Of a stretch of 64,000 bases of DNA, positions 26,652 through 35,073 are shown piece by piece. The DNA is from Mucilaginibacter sp. UR6-1 (GTDB lineage: Bacteria > Bacteroidota > Bacteroidia > Sphingobacteriales > Sphingobacteriaceae). Location of the stretch: positions 124,001 to 188,000 of the forward strand of contig NZ_JAJIWP010000002.1 in assembly GCF_020880975.1 (NCBI RefSeq). Direction: 5' to 3'. The notes beneath the pieces are model-generated. The model was given only the letters and a program-made list of their open reading frames with translations, was not told the DNA's origin and ran no database searches. A program made the position numbers and the translations under genes. Every line of letters begins with the position of its first letter. Positions within the stretch are counted from its first letter, which is position 1.

Positions 26652-28408
26652 TGAAAAGGGTAATAAATATATTGGGCATTGCCTGTGCGTTGTTACTATT
26701 TGCAGGTATCGCTACCGCGCAAAACAGCCAGCGTACATATTGTAACCCTATTAATATTGATTACGGGTATACGCCCATCCCCAACTTTTCAACCGCGGGC
26801 CGTCACCGTGCTACAGCCGATCCGGTTATTGTTACTTATAAGGGCGATTACTACCTGTTCAGCACCAACCAATGGGGCTACTGGTGGAGCAGCGACATGA
26901 GCAACTGGCATTTTGTGGCGCGCCATTTTTTGCGCCCGGAGCATAAAGTGTATGACGATCTTTGCGCGCCTGCCGTATGGGTGCAGGGCGATACCCTGCT
27001 GGTATTTGGTTCAACGTATTCGGATAACTTTCCGATATGGATGAGCACTAATCCTAAAGGTAACGAATGGAAAGAAGCCATCCATAAGTTTGAACCCGGC
27101 GGCTGGGACCCTGCATTCTTCAGAGATGATGACGGCAAATTGTACATGTACAATGGCAGCAGCAATGTTTACCCAATATACGGTGCCGAGGTTGACCCGA
27201 CCACATTTCTTCTGAAAGGCTACCGTAAGGAGATGTACCTGCTGCAACCTTACAAATATGGCTGGCAGCGTTTTGGCGAAAACCTGGATAACATCTTCCT
27301 CGATCCCTTTATGGAGGGTGCCTGGATGACCAAGCACAACAAAAAATACTACCTGCAATACGGCGCTCCGGGTACCGAGTTCAGCGGCTATTCGGATGGT
27401 GTGATAGTAGGCGAGGGACCTTTAGGGCCATTTAAGCCGCAACCAATGCCGTTTAGCTATAAGCCGGGTGGGTTTGCGCGTGGTGCTGGGCATGGCGCAA
27501 CTTATCAGGATAAGTGGAATAATTACTGGCATGTGTCAACCATGGTTATCGCCATAAAAAACAACTTTGAACGCCGTATTGGTATATGGCCTGCCGGGTT
27601 TGATAAAGATAATGTGATGTACTGCAATACCGCCTTTGGCGATTACCCTACTTATCTGCCTACCGGCGAAACCGATCACCTGAAAAGCCGCTTTACCGGC
27701 TGGATGCTGCTTAATTACAACAAACCCGTAACCGTATCATCAACCCTTGGTAATTACTCGGCTAATAACGCGGTTGATGAGGATATAAAAACCTACTGGA
27801 GTGCGGCGAGTGCTAAGGCAGGGGAGTGGCTAACTACCGATCTGGGCAATATAAGTACCGTAAACGCGGTGCAAATAAACTATGCCGATCAGGATGCTGA
27901 GGTGCTGGGCAAACCATCCGGGCCATTCTATCATCAGTATAAACTGCTTTACTCTGTTGATAACAAAAGCTGGAAAACCCTCATCGACAAAAGCAATAAC
28001 AAAACCGATGTTCCGCATGATTATGTGGAACTGAGCAAGCCGGTAAAGGCGCGCTACATTAAGCTGGTAAACCAGCACATGCCTACAGGCAAATTTGCCA
28101 TCAGCGGTTTGCGCGTGTTCGGTAACGGCGGTGGTGCTAAGCCGGATACGGTTAAAGAGTTTATTGTGCTGCGCACCGAAAAGGATAAGCGTGATGCCTG
28201 GATCAAATGGCGCCCGGTTGATAATGCCTATGCCTACAATATTTACACTGGTGTAGCGCCCGATAAGCTGTACAACTGTATTATGGTGCACAACGCCAGT
28301 CAGTACTTTTTTAAGGCGATGGATAAAGATCTGCCTTATTACTTCCGTATAGAGGCTATTAATGAGAATGGTGTTTCGCAGCCGACTGCGGTTATTAAAT
28401 CAGAATAG
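26651..28408 (+). CDS. GH43-like five-bladed propeller enzyme with discoidin and FN3-like domains
   Basis: 585 residues with a signal peptide (about 1-23). The N-terminal domain (about 40-330) is a GH43/GH32-type five-bladed propeller: catalytic-type Asp in TADPVIV, Asp in GGWDPAFFRDDDG, and Glu in DPFMEGAWMTKHN, with WDP and GHG (GAGHGATYQD) motifs. A coagulation factor 5/8 C (CBM32-like) domain follows (about 345-480, SSTLGNYSANNAVDEDIKTY), then an FN3-like domain (about 495-585). The specificity is unknown: GH43 members cut arabinosides, xylosides or galactans, none of which fits its GH144/GH3 neighbours obviously. Exported, probably periplasmic or surface-bound. Confidence 0.8.
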   Translation: MKRVINILGIACALLLFAGIATAQNSQRTYCNPINIDYGYTPIPNFSTAGRHRATADPVIVTYKGDYYLFSTNQWGYWWSSDMSNWHFVARHFLRPEHKVYDDLCAPAVWVQGDTLLVFGSTYSDNFPIWMSTNPKGNEWKEAIHKFEPGGWDPAFFRDDDGKLYMYNGSSNVYPIYGAEVDPTTFLLKGYRKEMYLLQPYKYGWQRFGENLDNIFLDPFMEGAWMTKHNKKYYLQYGAPGTEFSGYSDGVIVGEGPLGPFKPQPMPFSYKPGGFARGAGHGATYQDKWNNYWHVSTMVIAIKNNFERRIGIWPAGFDKDNVMYCNTAFGDYPTYLPTGETDHLKSRFTGWMLLNYNKPVTVSSTLGNYSANNAVDEDIKTYWSAASAKAGEWLTTDLGNISTVNAVQINYADQDAEVLGKPSGPFYHQYKLLYSVDNKSWKTLIDKSNNKTDVPHDYVELSKPVKARYIKLVNQHMPTGKFAISGLRVFGNGGGAKPDTVKEFIVLRTEKDKRDAWIKWRPVDNAYAYNIYTGVAPDKLYNCIMVHNASQYFFKAMDKDLPYYFRIEAINENGVSQPTAVIKSE

Positions 28409-28442
28409 AAAATAAGTTTAACTCAAGTATATATTACAGATT

Positions 28443-30722
28443 ATGAAGTTATCAAAAATAGTCATTGCATCGTGCCTGGTATTAACAGGCTTCGGGGCAT
28501 CGGCACAAAAGGCCGCCCGCGATGCTAAGATGGATGCCTACATCAATAAACTGATGGCTAAAATGACACTTGACGAGAAGATCGGTCAGTTGAATTTGCC
28601 ATCAATAGGTTTTGATGTTACCGGGCCGATATTAAGCCAGGGTGTTGAAGGCAAAATAGAGAAAGGCATGGTAGGCGGTGTGTTTAACACCTATACGCCA
28701 AATGCCGTGCGCAAATTGCAGGAGCTGGCCATCAAAAAAACGCGCCTTAAAATTCCGTTGCTTTTTGGTTATGATGTGATACACGGGCACCGTACTATTT
28801 TCCCGATCCCACTGGGATTATCTGCATCATGGGATATGCCTTTGATACAAAAAACTGCCCGTGCCGCTGCCGATGAGGCTACTGCCGATGGTTTGAACTG
28901 GGTATTCTCGCCAATGGTTGATATAGCGCGCGACCCGCGCTGGGGCCGCGTGGCCGAAGGTGGGGGTGAAGATACCTGGCTGGGTTCGCAAATTGCAAGG
29001 GCGATGGTTAAAGGTTACCAGGGCGAAAAAAATGACCTGCGCCGTGAGGATGCTGTATTGGCCTGCGTAAAACACTTTGCGCTGTATGGCGCTGCCGAAG
29101 CTGGTCGTGATTATAACACAGTTGATATGAGCATGCGAAAAATGACCGAAACTTACCTTCCGGCTTACAAAGCCGCTGTTGACGCGGGTGTGGCCACGGT
29201 AATGAGTTCCTTTAATGAAATAAACGGTGTGCCTGCCGCAGCCAACCATTGGCTGCTTACCGACTTGCTGCGTAACCAATGGGGTTTTAAAGGCATGGTA
29301 GCCACCGACTATACCGCCATTATGGAACTTAAAAACCATGGTATGGGCGATGATGCACAGGTGGCCAAACTGGCGCTTGTTGCCGGTAATGATATGGATA
29401 TGGTGAGCGATCTGTTTATTGGCGAACTGAAAAAACTGGTTCAGGCTAAAAAGCTGGATGTAAAATATATTGACCTGGCTTGCCGCCGTGTGCTCGAATC
29501 AAAATATAAGCTGGGTTTGTTTGATGATCCGTACCGTAACATCAGCGAAGATCGTGCTAAGAACAACATCATGAATGCCGAAAAGCTGGCTTTGGCTAAA
29601 GAAGCTGCCGAGAAAAGCATGGTATTGTTAAAAAATGATAACAATACCCTGCCATTGCAGGCCGGTAAAAAAATTGCGTTTGTTGGCCCAATGGTTAAAA
29701 ACCAGCGCGACCTGATCGGTAACTGGAGCGGTGCCGGCGATTGGAAAAAAGCCACCAGCTTTTGGGATGCTTTGCAGGCACAATATCCGTCAAACAAGTT
29801 TACCTATGCCAAAGGTGCCAACATATTGGATGACCAGGCGCTGATAGACAAACTTAACCCGCATGATGCGCAGATTGTTCTGGATAGTAAATCACCCGCG
29901 GATATGATTAAAGAAGCTGTGGAAAAAGCCAAAGATGCCGATGTGGTGGTTGCCATGTTGGGCGAGGCTTTTGGTATGAGTGGTGAGGCTGCCAGCCGCA
30001 GCGATATTGGTTTGCCGGTAAATCAGCAAAACCTGCTTAAAGCCCTGCGCGAAACCGGTAAGCCGATTGTATTGGTGCTGATGAACGGTCGCCCGTTAAC
30101 GCTACAGTGGGAGCATGACAATACCGCTGCGATATTGGAAACCTGGTTTCCTGGCACTAAAGCAGGTGATGCCATTGCCGATGTGCTTTTTGGTAAATAT
30201 AACCCATCCGGCAAGCTTAGCATGACGTTTCCGCGCAGTGTAGGGCAGATACCTATTTACTACAACGCTAAAAATACCGGCCGCCCGGTGAGCGATCAAA
30301 AATATACCTCTAAGTACCTGGATATACCGAACACGCCGCTTTATCCATTTGGCCATGGTTTAAGCTACACTACATTTGGTTACAGTGATATTAAGCTAAG
30401 TAAAAATACTATACGTAATGGTGAGCGCCTGCAAGCCAGCATTACCCTAAGCAACACCGGTAAGTACGATGGTGAGGAAACCGTACAGCTATATATACGC
30501 GATATGGTAGGCTCTGTTACCCGCCCGGTTAAGGAATTAAAAGGCTTCCGGAAATTATTTCTGAAAGCAGGTGAAAGTAAAACGGTAACTTTTAACTTAA
30601 GTACCGACGACCTGAAGTTTTACGACATCAACATGAAATATACCACCGAGCCCGGCGACTTCAAACTATTCATCGGTACCAGTTCGGCAGATGTTAAAGA
30701 AGCTGACTTCAAACTGTTATAA
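28443..30722 (+). CDS. bglX: GH3 beta-glucosidase (BglX type)
   Basis: 759 residues with a signal peptide ending GASAQ. The GH3 N-domain (about 30-380) contains GYDVIHGHRTIFPIPLG and FSPMVDIARDPRWGRVAEG; the nucleophile Asp lies in GMVATDYTAIMEL. The C-domain (about 400-640) includes VVVAMLGEAFGMSGEAASR, a likely acid/base region, and a fibronectin type III-like domain closes the protein (ASITLSNTGKYDGEETVQLY). It should release glucose from beta-gluco-oligosaccharides in the periplasm. GH3 members next to GH144 are known to process sophoro-oligosaccharides, which supports a beta-1,2-glucan locus. It is the last gene of the run and is followed by a strong terminator. Confidence 0.92.
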   Translation: MKLSKIVIASCLVLTGFGASAQKAARDAKMDAYINKLMAKMTLDEKIGQLNLPSIGFDVTGPILSQGVEGKIEKGMVGGVFNTYTPNAVRKLQELAIKKTRLKIPLLFGYDVIHGHRTIFPIPLGLSASWDMPLIQKTARAAADEATADGLNWVFSPMVDIARDPRWGRVAEGGGEDTWLGSQIARAMVKGYQGEKNDLRREDAVLACVKHFALYGAAEAGRDYNTVDMSMRKMTETYLPAYKAAVDAGVATVMSSFNEINGVPAAANHWLLTDLLRNQWGFKGMVATDYTAIMELKNHGMGDDAQVAKLALVAGNDMDMVSDLFIGELKKLVQAKKLDVKYIDLACRRVLESKYKLGLFDDPYRNISEDRAKNNIMNAEKLALAKEAAEKSMVLLKNDNNTLPLQAGKKIAFVGPMVKNQRDLIGNWSGAGDWKKATSFWDALQAQYPSNKFTYAKGANILDDQALIDKLNPHDAQIVLDSKSPADMIKEAVEKAKDADVVVAMLGEAFGMSGEAASRSDIGLPVNQQNLLKALRETGKPIVLVLMNGRPLTLQWEHDNTAAILETWFPGTKAGDAIADVLFGKYNPSGKLSMTFPRSVGQIPIYYNAKNTGRPVSDQKYTSKYLDIPNTPLYPFGHGLSYTTFGYSDIKLSKNTIRNGERLQASITLSNTGKYDGEETVQLYIRDMVGSVTRPVKELKGFRKLFLKAGESKTVTFNLSTDDLKFYDINMKYTTEPGDFKLFIGTSSADVKEADFKLL

Positions 30723-30762
30723 GATCTTTCTTTTCTTCGGATTTTAGTGTGTTAATAAGTAT

Positions 30763-30790
30763 ATGCCCGGCAAAAGCCGGGCATTTTTTG
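30763..30790 (+). terminator. rho-independent terminator after GH3
   Basis: ATGCCCGGC pairs perfectly with GCCGGGCAT over AAAA, followed by six T. It ends the polysaccharide-utilisation operon. Confidence 0.9.
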
Positions 30791-30916
30791 TTATAGGATA
30801 TTATTTTGTAATGATATTTACTTTAAAGGGTTGATTTTTAATAATATGGAAATTATTTTATAATATATACAAATTAATAATATTCTTATTAGTTTTAAAC
30901 CAAACCTTTAATCGCA

Positions 30917-32917
30917 ATGAACCCTCACATCAACTTACTTAATGGTGAAGCCAGGCTTTATCGTTCAAAAATCAATTTCTTTAGCTTTTATAAAATTAAA
31001 ATCAAACACAAAGTATTGATGTATTTGATTTTAAGTATTTTTTTTATGGCCGGTGCTTCTGTAAACGCATTTGCCCAAACAGCACAAAAAAGGGTGCTTG
31101 GCACATTTTATTATTTAGGTAAAGTTTACAATTATGAATTTATTAAAAATGATATTAATCTATATTCGTTCAGCATAAGTTCAATAACAGAGGATACAAA
31201 AAAAGTGGTGTCAGAACAACCGGATGAAGCAATTAGCGACACAACCGGAGTTGCTGGTTTCGATACAAATATTGATTCATTAGGAGCCACTCCAACTGAT
31301 ACAACCGAGAATACCACAACCGATACAGCTAAGAAAGACAACTCGGTAAGTGTTTTTTCAGATTTTAACAAGGATGCCTTTGTTGCAGAATTTCAAAATG
31401 TGATGGAGAGCAGGTACAACGTAAAACGAAATAATAATTTGAGAGATAAAGGAGTAGAGTTGTTTTTTTCGATAAGTGCAAAGCTCGAGTTTATAGATGA
31501 TGAACCAATTACAGCTAACGTTATCCTTAAAAAGGATTATGTAAAAAGTTTCCTGATAGCAAATTCATCGCCTTATTATTCCTCTATACTTAGCAAAATA
31601 ATAGTAGATCATTACATCAGCAAGGTTGATGTTGAAACAGAGGATGGTGCTATAAAAAATATCATTGTTAACGTAGTTTACCCATGGGAAGTTAAAAAGA
31701 ACGTGCGTTCGCCCAGAAGGGTTCTGGAGTTTAAAAACACCTTTCCAATAAGTATTTCCGGCAAGCATGACCCGGAGCGTTTTTCAAAAGTGAATTTATA
31801 TTGCTTTGATTGCGGGGGAGTGCGGGGGCTTAATAGGTATATTAAATTATCTGATCTGTTGTTTTTGGATTTGGTACTCGCTAATGATAAGGAAGACTAT
31901 AGCCCGGCAAACAGCACAATACATCTGGACCCTGGTAACCCGATCAGAGAACTAAAAAAGGAAAAACGATCAAAGATACTTGACATAGCCGCGTTTTCTG
32001 ACTTTGTTGGGTTGGATCAGGAACAACCTAATGGTTTGATACAGATTGAGGCCAAACGTAAGATCAACATAAACACCAAATACAAGCCTTTAAAAAACCT
32101 GGGAATAGACCAGGATATCGCTTCGAAATATGACTTGACACGATATGATTTTAAGCAGATTAAAGATCAGAAAAAAGGGTCAGAAAATATGGTAGCTTAC
32201 GAGGTAATACCCAAAAAAACTTCTCTAAACAGGGATGCAAACCAGCCGGATCAGCTTAAAGGGGCGGCGAAAAGTGAGAAAAGTAATAGTGCAGTGGATA
32301 CTGTTTACATATACACTAATGAGTTTAAACCCGGGTATTATAATTTTTTTGCCTCGGTAGAGCCGCGACTATTATTCTCTAAGTTGGATGGTAATAACAA
32401 ATTCATATTGCTTGATCAGGCACAAACTGATTCAAAAAGGCTTAACCCGTTAAAAAACTTCCAGTATCAGCTTGTGTCATTCGGCGCTACTCTGAATTTT
32501 TTGAAGTTTTATTATCCGCAGTCAAAATTAACATGGAACGCTATTGACGTAGGCACTTACTGGTATCATTCGCGTGTGCAGGAAATTAAGGACAGTACCA
32601 CTAACAACTCAACGCCATTAAATAATGGTTATGTGTTTGTGTCGTCACTGGTAACTTTCAGACCCGACAGCCGCTGGGGAGTTAATTTGGGAGCCAGCTA
32701 TATTTTGCAAAAAACTTTTAACAACGATTATAAATTTGACCATAACAAAGGGTTGTTACAGGCAAATTTTGATGCCTTTATTAAAACCAATGATGATTCA
32801 AAGTTATTTTTCAGGTACCGCTGGATATTTGATGGGCATAACTTCAACAATAATTTTACCCAGATACAGTTAGGGTATTCGCTTAATATTTTTACAGGTA
32901 GCAACGGTAAAAAGTAG
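30917..32917 (+). CDS. large secreted protein of unknown function
   Basis: 666 residues if it starts at ATG 30917; an ATG at 31019 would begin directly with the hydrophobic segment MYLILSIFFMAGASVNAFAQ, so the first 34 residues may be untranslated. After the signal peptide there is a Thr/Asp-rich linker (about 100-145, TDTTENTTTDTAKKD), a middle region of mixed structure, and a C-terminal part (about 490-666) rich in alternating aromatics (FRYRWIFDGHNFNNNF, QIQLGYSLNIF) that looks like outer-membrane strands. I do not recognise a family. It is monocistronic, with a TTAGTTTTA near -7 region before it and a terminator after it. A surface or outer-membrane location is an inference. Confidence 0.65.
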   Translation: MNPHINLLNGEARLYRSKINFFSFYKIKIKHKVLMYLILSIFFMAGASVNAFAQTAQKRVLGTFYYLGKVYNYEFIKNDINLYSFSISSITEDTKKVVSEQPDEAISDTTGVAGFDTNIDSLGATPTDTTENTTTDTAKKDNSVSVFSDFNKDAFVAEFQNVMESRYNVKRNNNLRDKGVELFFSISAKLEFIDDEPITANVILKKDYVKSFLIANSSPYYSSILSKIIVDHYISKVDVETEDGAIKNIIVNVVYPWEVKKNVRSPRRVLEFKNTFPISISGKHDPERFSKVNLYCFDCGGVRGLNRYIKLSDLLFLDLVLANDKEDYSPANSTIHLDPGNPIRELKKEKRSKILDIAAFSDFVGLDQEQPNGLIQIEAKRKININTKYKPLKNLGIDQDIASKYDLTRYDFKQIKDQKKGSENMVAYEVIPKKTSLNRDANQPDQLKGAAKSEKSNSAVDTVYIYTNEFKPGYYNFFASVEPRLLFSKLDGNNKFILLDQAQTDSKRLNPLKNFQYQLVSFGATLNFLKFYYPQSKLTWNAIDVGTYWYHSRVQEIKDSTTNNSTPLNNGYVFVSSLVTFRPDSRWGVNLGASYILQKTFNNDYKFDHNKGLLQANFDAFIKTNDDSKLFFRYRWIFDGHNFNNNFTQIQLGYSLNIFTGSNGKK

Positions 32918-32924
32918 AATCATT

Positions 32925-32951
32925 AGTCCGGCAATATGCCGGACTTTTTTT
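32925..32951 (+). terminator. rho-independent terminator
   Basis: AGTCCGGC pairs with GCCGGACT over AATAT, followed by TTTTTT. Confidence 0.85.
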
Positions 32952-33014
32952 ACTGAAGGCATAATCATGTAAATATTTAGCGGAATGATGTAAAGTCACC
33001 CTTAAATGATAGCT

Positions 33015-33022
33015 TAATTTTG
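33015..33022 (+). promoter_or_regulatory. -7 promoter element with a following leader hairpin
   Basis: TAATTTTG fits TAnnTTTG. Directly after it, GTGGTA (33023-33028) pairs with TACCAC (33047-33052) just before the ATG at 33057, so the short leader may fold. Confidence 0.5.
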
Positions 33023-33056
33023 TGGTATCTATCTTGTTATTTAGCTACCACATTAT

Positions 33057-34430
33057 ATGATGAATAAACTGTTCCCAATACTCACAATCTCGCTTTTTAT
33101 AGTATTGCCGGCTTTTGCGCAGCACGATCACCATATACAAAAGGATGCTGCCAAACCCGATACAACTAAACATCAGCACAATATGCAGATGGGTGATATG
33201 GGCGGCATGAAACACGATACTATGGCCATGTCTGGGATGAACCATTCATACTCACTTAGCCTGCCCATGAATCGTAATGGCTCCGGTACATCATGGATGC
33301 CTGATAACACGCCTATGTACATGCTGATGAAACATACTAAAAAAGGCATGTTCATGTTTCATGGCAGTATGTTTTTACGCTATAATAATCAGCAGCTAAA
33401 CGGCAAAACCCAACGCAGCGATACCCAGTTTGATGCGCCAAACTGGTTTATGGCGATGTATAACCGCCGGGTGGGTAAAAACGGTTTATTTAACGTTAGC
33501 GCCATGCTGAGTGCCGACCCGTGGACGGTTACCGAACGTGGTTACCCGCTATTGTTTCAAAGTGGCGAAAGCTACAAAGGCCAAACGCTGGTTGACCGCC
33601 AGCACCCGCATGATCTGTTTAGCGGATTGACCATTGGCTACACGCAGCGTTTAAGTAAAAAGGTAGATGTATTTGGCTACTTCGGTTACCCCGGCGAGCC
33701 GGCGCTTGGTGCTCCCGCATTTATGCACCGCATTGTTGCGCTGAATGATCCGGATGCGCCGCTGGGCCATCACTGGCAGGATGCTACACACATAACTTAT
33801 GGTGTGGCTACGCTGGGGGTACGGATTGATAAATATAAATTGGAAGGATCCATATTTACCGGGCGCGAACCTGATGAGAACAGGTATGATTTTGATAAGA
33901 TGCGTTTTGACAGCTACTCGTGGCGGGCATCATTCAACCCAAACAAAGCCTGGGCGTTCCAGGTGTCGCAGGCGTATATCAATAGCCCGGAGTTGCTGCA
34001 TCCTGATGAAAACATATGGCGATATTCCGCTTCGGCGTTGTATGCTTCGCCCGTATCTAACGATGGAAAGTACTTTACCGGCGCGCTGGTTTGGGGTATG
34101 AACCACAGCGACCACGGCGATGAGCATTCGTTTTTAGCCGAGGGTACACGCCAGTTAAATAAGCAGGCGATATATGGGCGCTACGAATTTGTACAAAAAT
34201 CGGCAGAAGAACTGGCACTTGAGGAACAATTCGGCGAAGCCGTATTCAACGTACATAAACTAACCCTGGGCACCAATCGTCGATTGTTTAAAACCGGCCC
34301 TATTGAATACATCGGCGGCATCCAGGCATCCATCAACTTTGCCCCTGAACGGTTGCACCCATTGTATGGCAACACGCCTATGAGCGGGCAGGTTTACCTG
34401 CAAATACGGCCCGGGCTGATGAAGCATTAA
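33057..34430 (+). CDS. Met/His-rich outer-membrane protein
   Basis: 457 residues (ATG 33057 or 33060) with a signal peptide ending PAFAQ. Residues 22-65 are crowded with His and Met (HDHHIQKD, HQHNMQMGDMGGMKHDTMAM), a pattern typical of periplasmic copper or silver binding. The rest is beta-rich with aromatic-bounded strands (FHGSMFLRYNNQQL, VDVFGYFGYPGEP, VYLQIRPGLM), consistent with an outer-membrane barrel. Similar proteins are often found beside copper-resistance genes, but no such partner is seen here, so metal handling is an inference. It ends convergently with the DUF4276 gene; the two stop codons overlap by four bases. Confidence 0.65.
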   Translation: MMNKLFPILTISLFIVLPAFAQHDHHIQKDAAKPDTTKHQHNMQMGDMGGMKHDTMAMSGMNHSYSLSLPMNRNGSGTSWMPDNTPMYMLMKHTKKGMFMFHGSMFLRYNNQQLNGKTQRSDTQFDAPNWFMAMYNRRVGKNGLFNVSAMLSADPWTVTERGYPLLFQSGESYKGQTLVDRQHPHDLFSGLTIGYTQRLSKKVDVFGYFGYPGEPALGAPAFMHRIVALNDPDAPLGHHWQDATHITYGVATLGVRIDKYKLEGSIFTGREPDENRYDFDKMRFDSYSWRASFNPNKAWAFQVSQAYINSPELLHPDENIWRYSASALYASPVSNDGKYFTGALVWGMNHSDHGDEHSFLAEGTRQLNKQAIYGRYEFVQKSAEELALEEQFGEAVFNVHKLTLGTNRRLFKTGPIEYIGGIQASINFAPERLHPLYGNTPMSGQVYLQIRPGLMKH

Positions 34431-35071
34431 AGTGTGTTTAAAGCGTGTTGCAGTTTGCTGATCCATTCTGCAAAACGAGGACACTTATCAATTATCAAAT
34501 TAATGCCTAATGCTTCAAGTATTAGTTCACCATCCGCAACTTTATCATAATTAAAAATGGATTCTAATCGTTTGGAAGGTGCAGTTTGCGGACTGTTATT
34601 AATATCTTCTGGATTATCGTATATGTCAATTATTTCCTGAAGTTGATTTAGTTTTCTTTCATCTTCTACAACAATCTCAAAACCATCCATTCCTGAATAC
34701 ATTAGAGCTTCCATTTCGTGTTTTTGGATATACGGTATAATATTTCGATTGTTAAAGAAGTCAGACAAGCCATCTTCTATAACTGCTATTCTATTCACAT
34801 CATTAACATAACCCGGAAAATCATTGGGCAATCTGAAGAAATCTAAAAATGTAGTAATTATTACATTGCCTTGTGCCAAAACCCGTCCAACATCATTTTT
34901 TAAATATGCGAAACTGATGTTGCCGCCTTTTTTATTAAGCTGTCTGTTCGTGATGATTTTCTGAGCTGTCATAGGATTTTTATATCCCAAAGAATACAAG
35001 TAGGGTATAACGTGCTGACTAATAAATATTATCTCGGTATCACCTTCAACAAGAAAAACAAGTCTTTTCAT
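34427..35071 (-). CDS. DUF4276 TOPRIM-like protein, partner of the upstream ATPase
   Basis: 214 residues. The sequence matches DUF4276: an N-terminal acidic motif LVEGDTEIIF (Glu9), ITTFLDFFRLPNDFPG (Asp77) and IPYIQKHEMEALMYSG (His118, Glu119, Glu121), in the order expected of a TOPRIM-like nuclease core. Proteins of this family are regularly encoded directly after an SMC/ABC-type ATPase, a layout shared with OLD-like and PARIS-like anti-phage pairs in which an ATPase controls a TOPRIM effector. Here it starts two bases after the ATPase stop. Nuclease activity and a defence role are inferences. The gene is visibly AT-richer than its neighbours, suggesting acquisition. Confidence 0.8.
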   Translation of the reverse strand: MKRLVFLVEGDTEIIFISQHVIPYLYSLGYKNPMTAQKIITNRQLNKKGGNISFAYLKNDVGRVLAQGNVIITTFLDFFRLPNDFPGYVNDVNRIAVIEDGLSDFFNNRNIIPYIQKHEMEALMYSGMDGFEIVVEDERKLNQLQEIIDIYDNPEDINNSPQTAPSKRLESIFNYDKVADGELILEALGINLIIDKCPRFAEWISKLQHALNTL

Positions 35072-35073
35072 TT

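Noticed and set aside
28827..29339. 170-codon minus-strand open frame opposite the GH3 gene
   Set aside because: Antisense shadow of conserved GH3 sequence; no family features.
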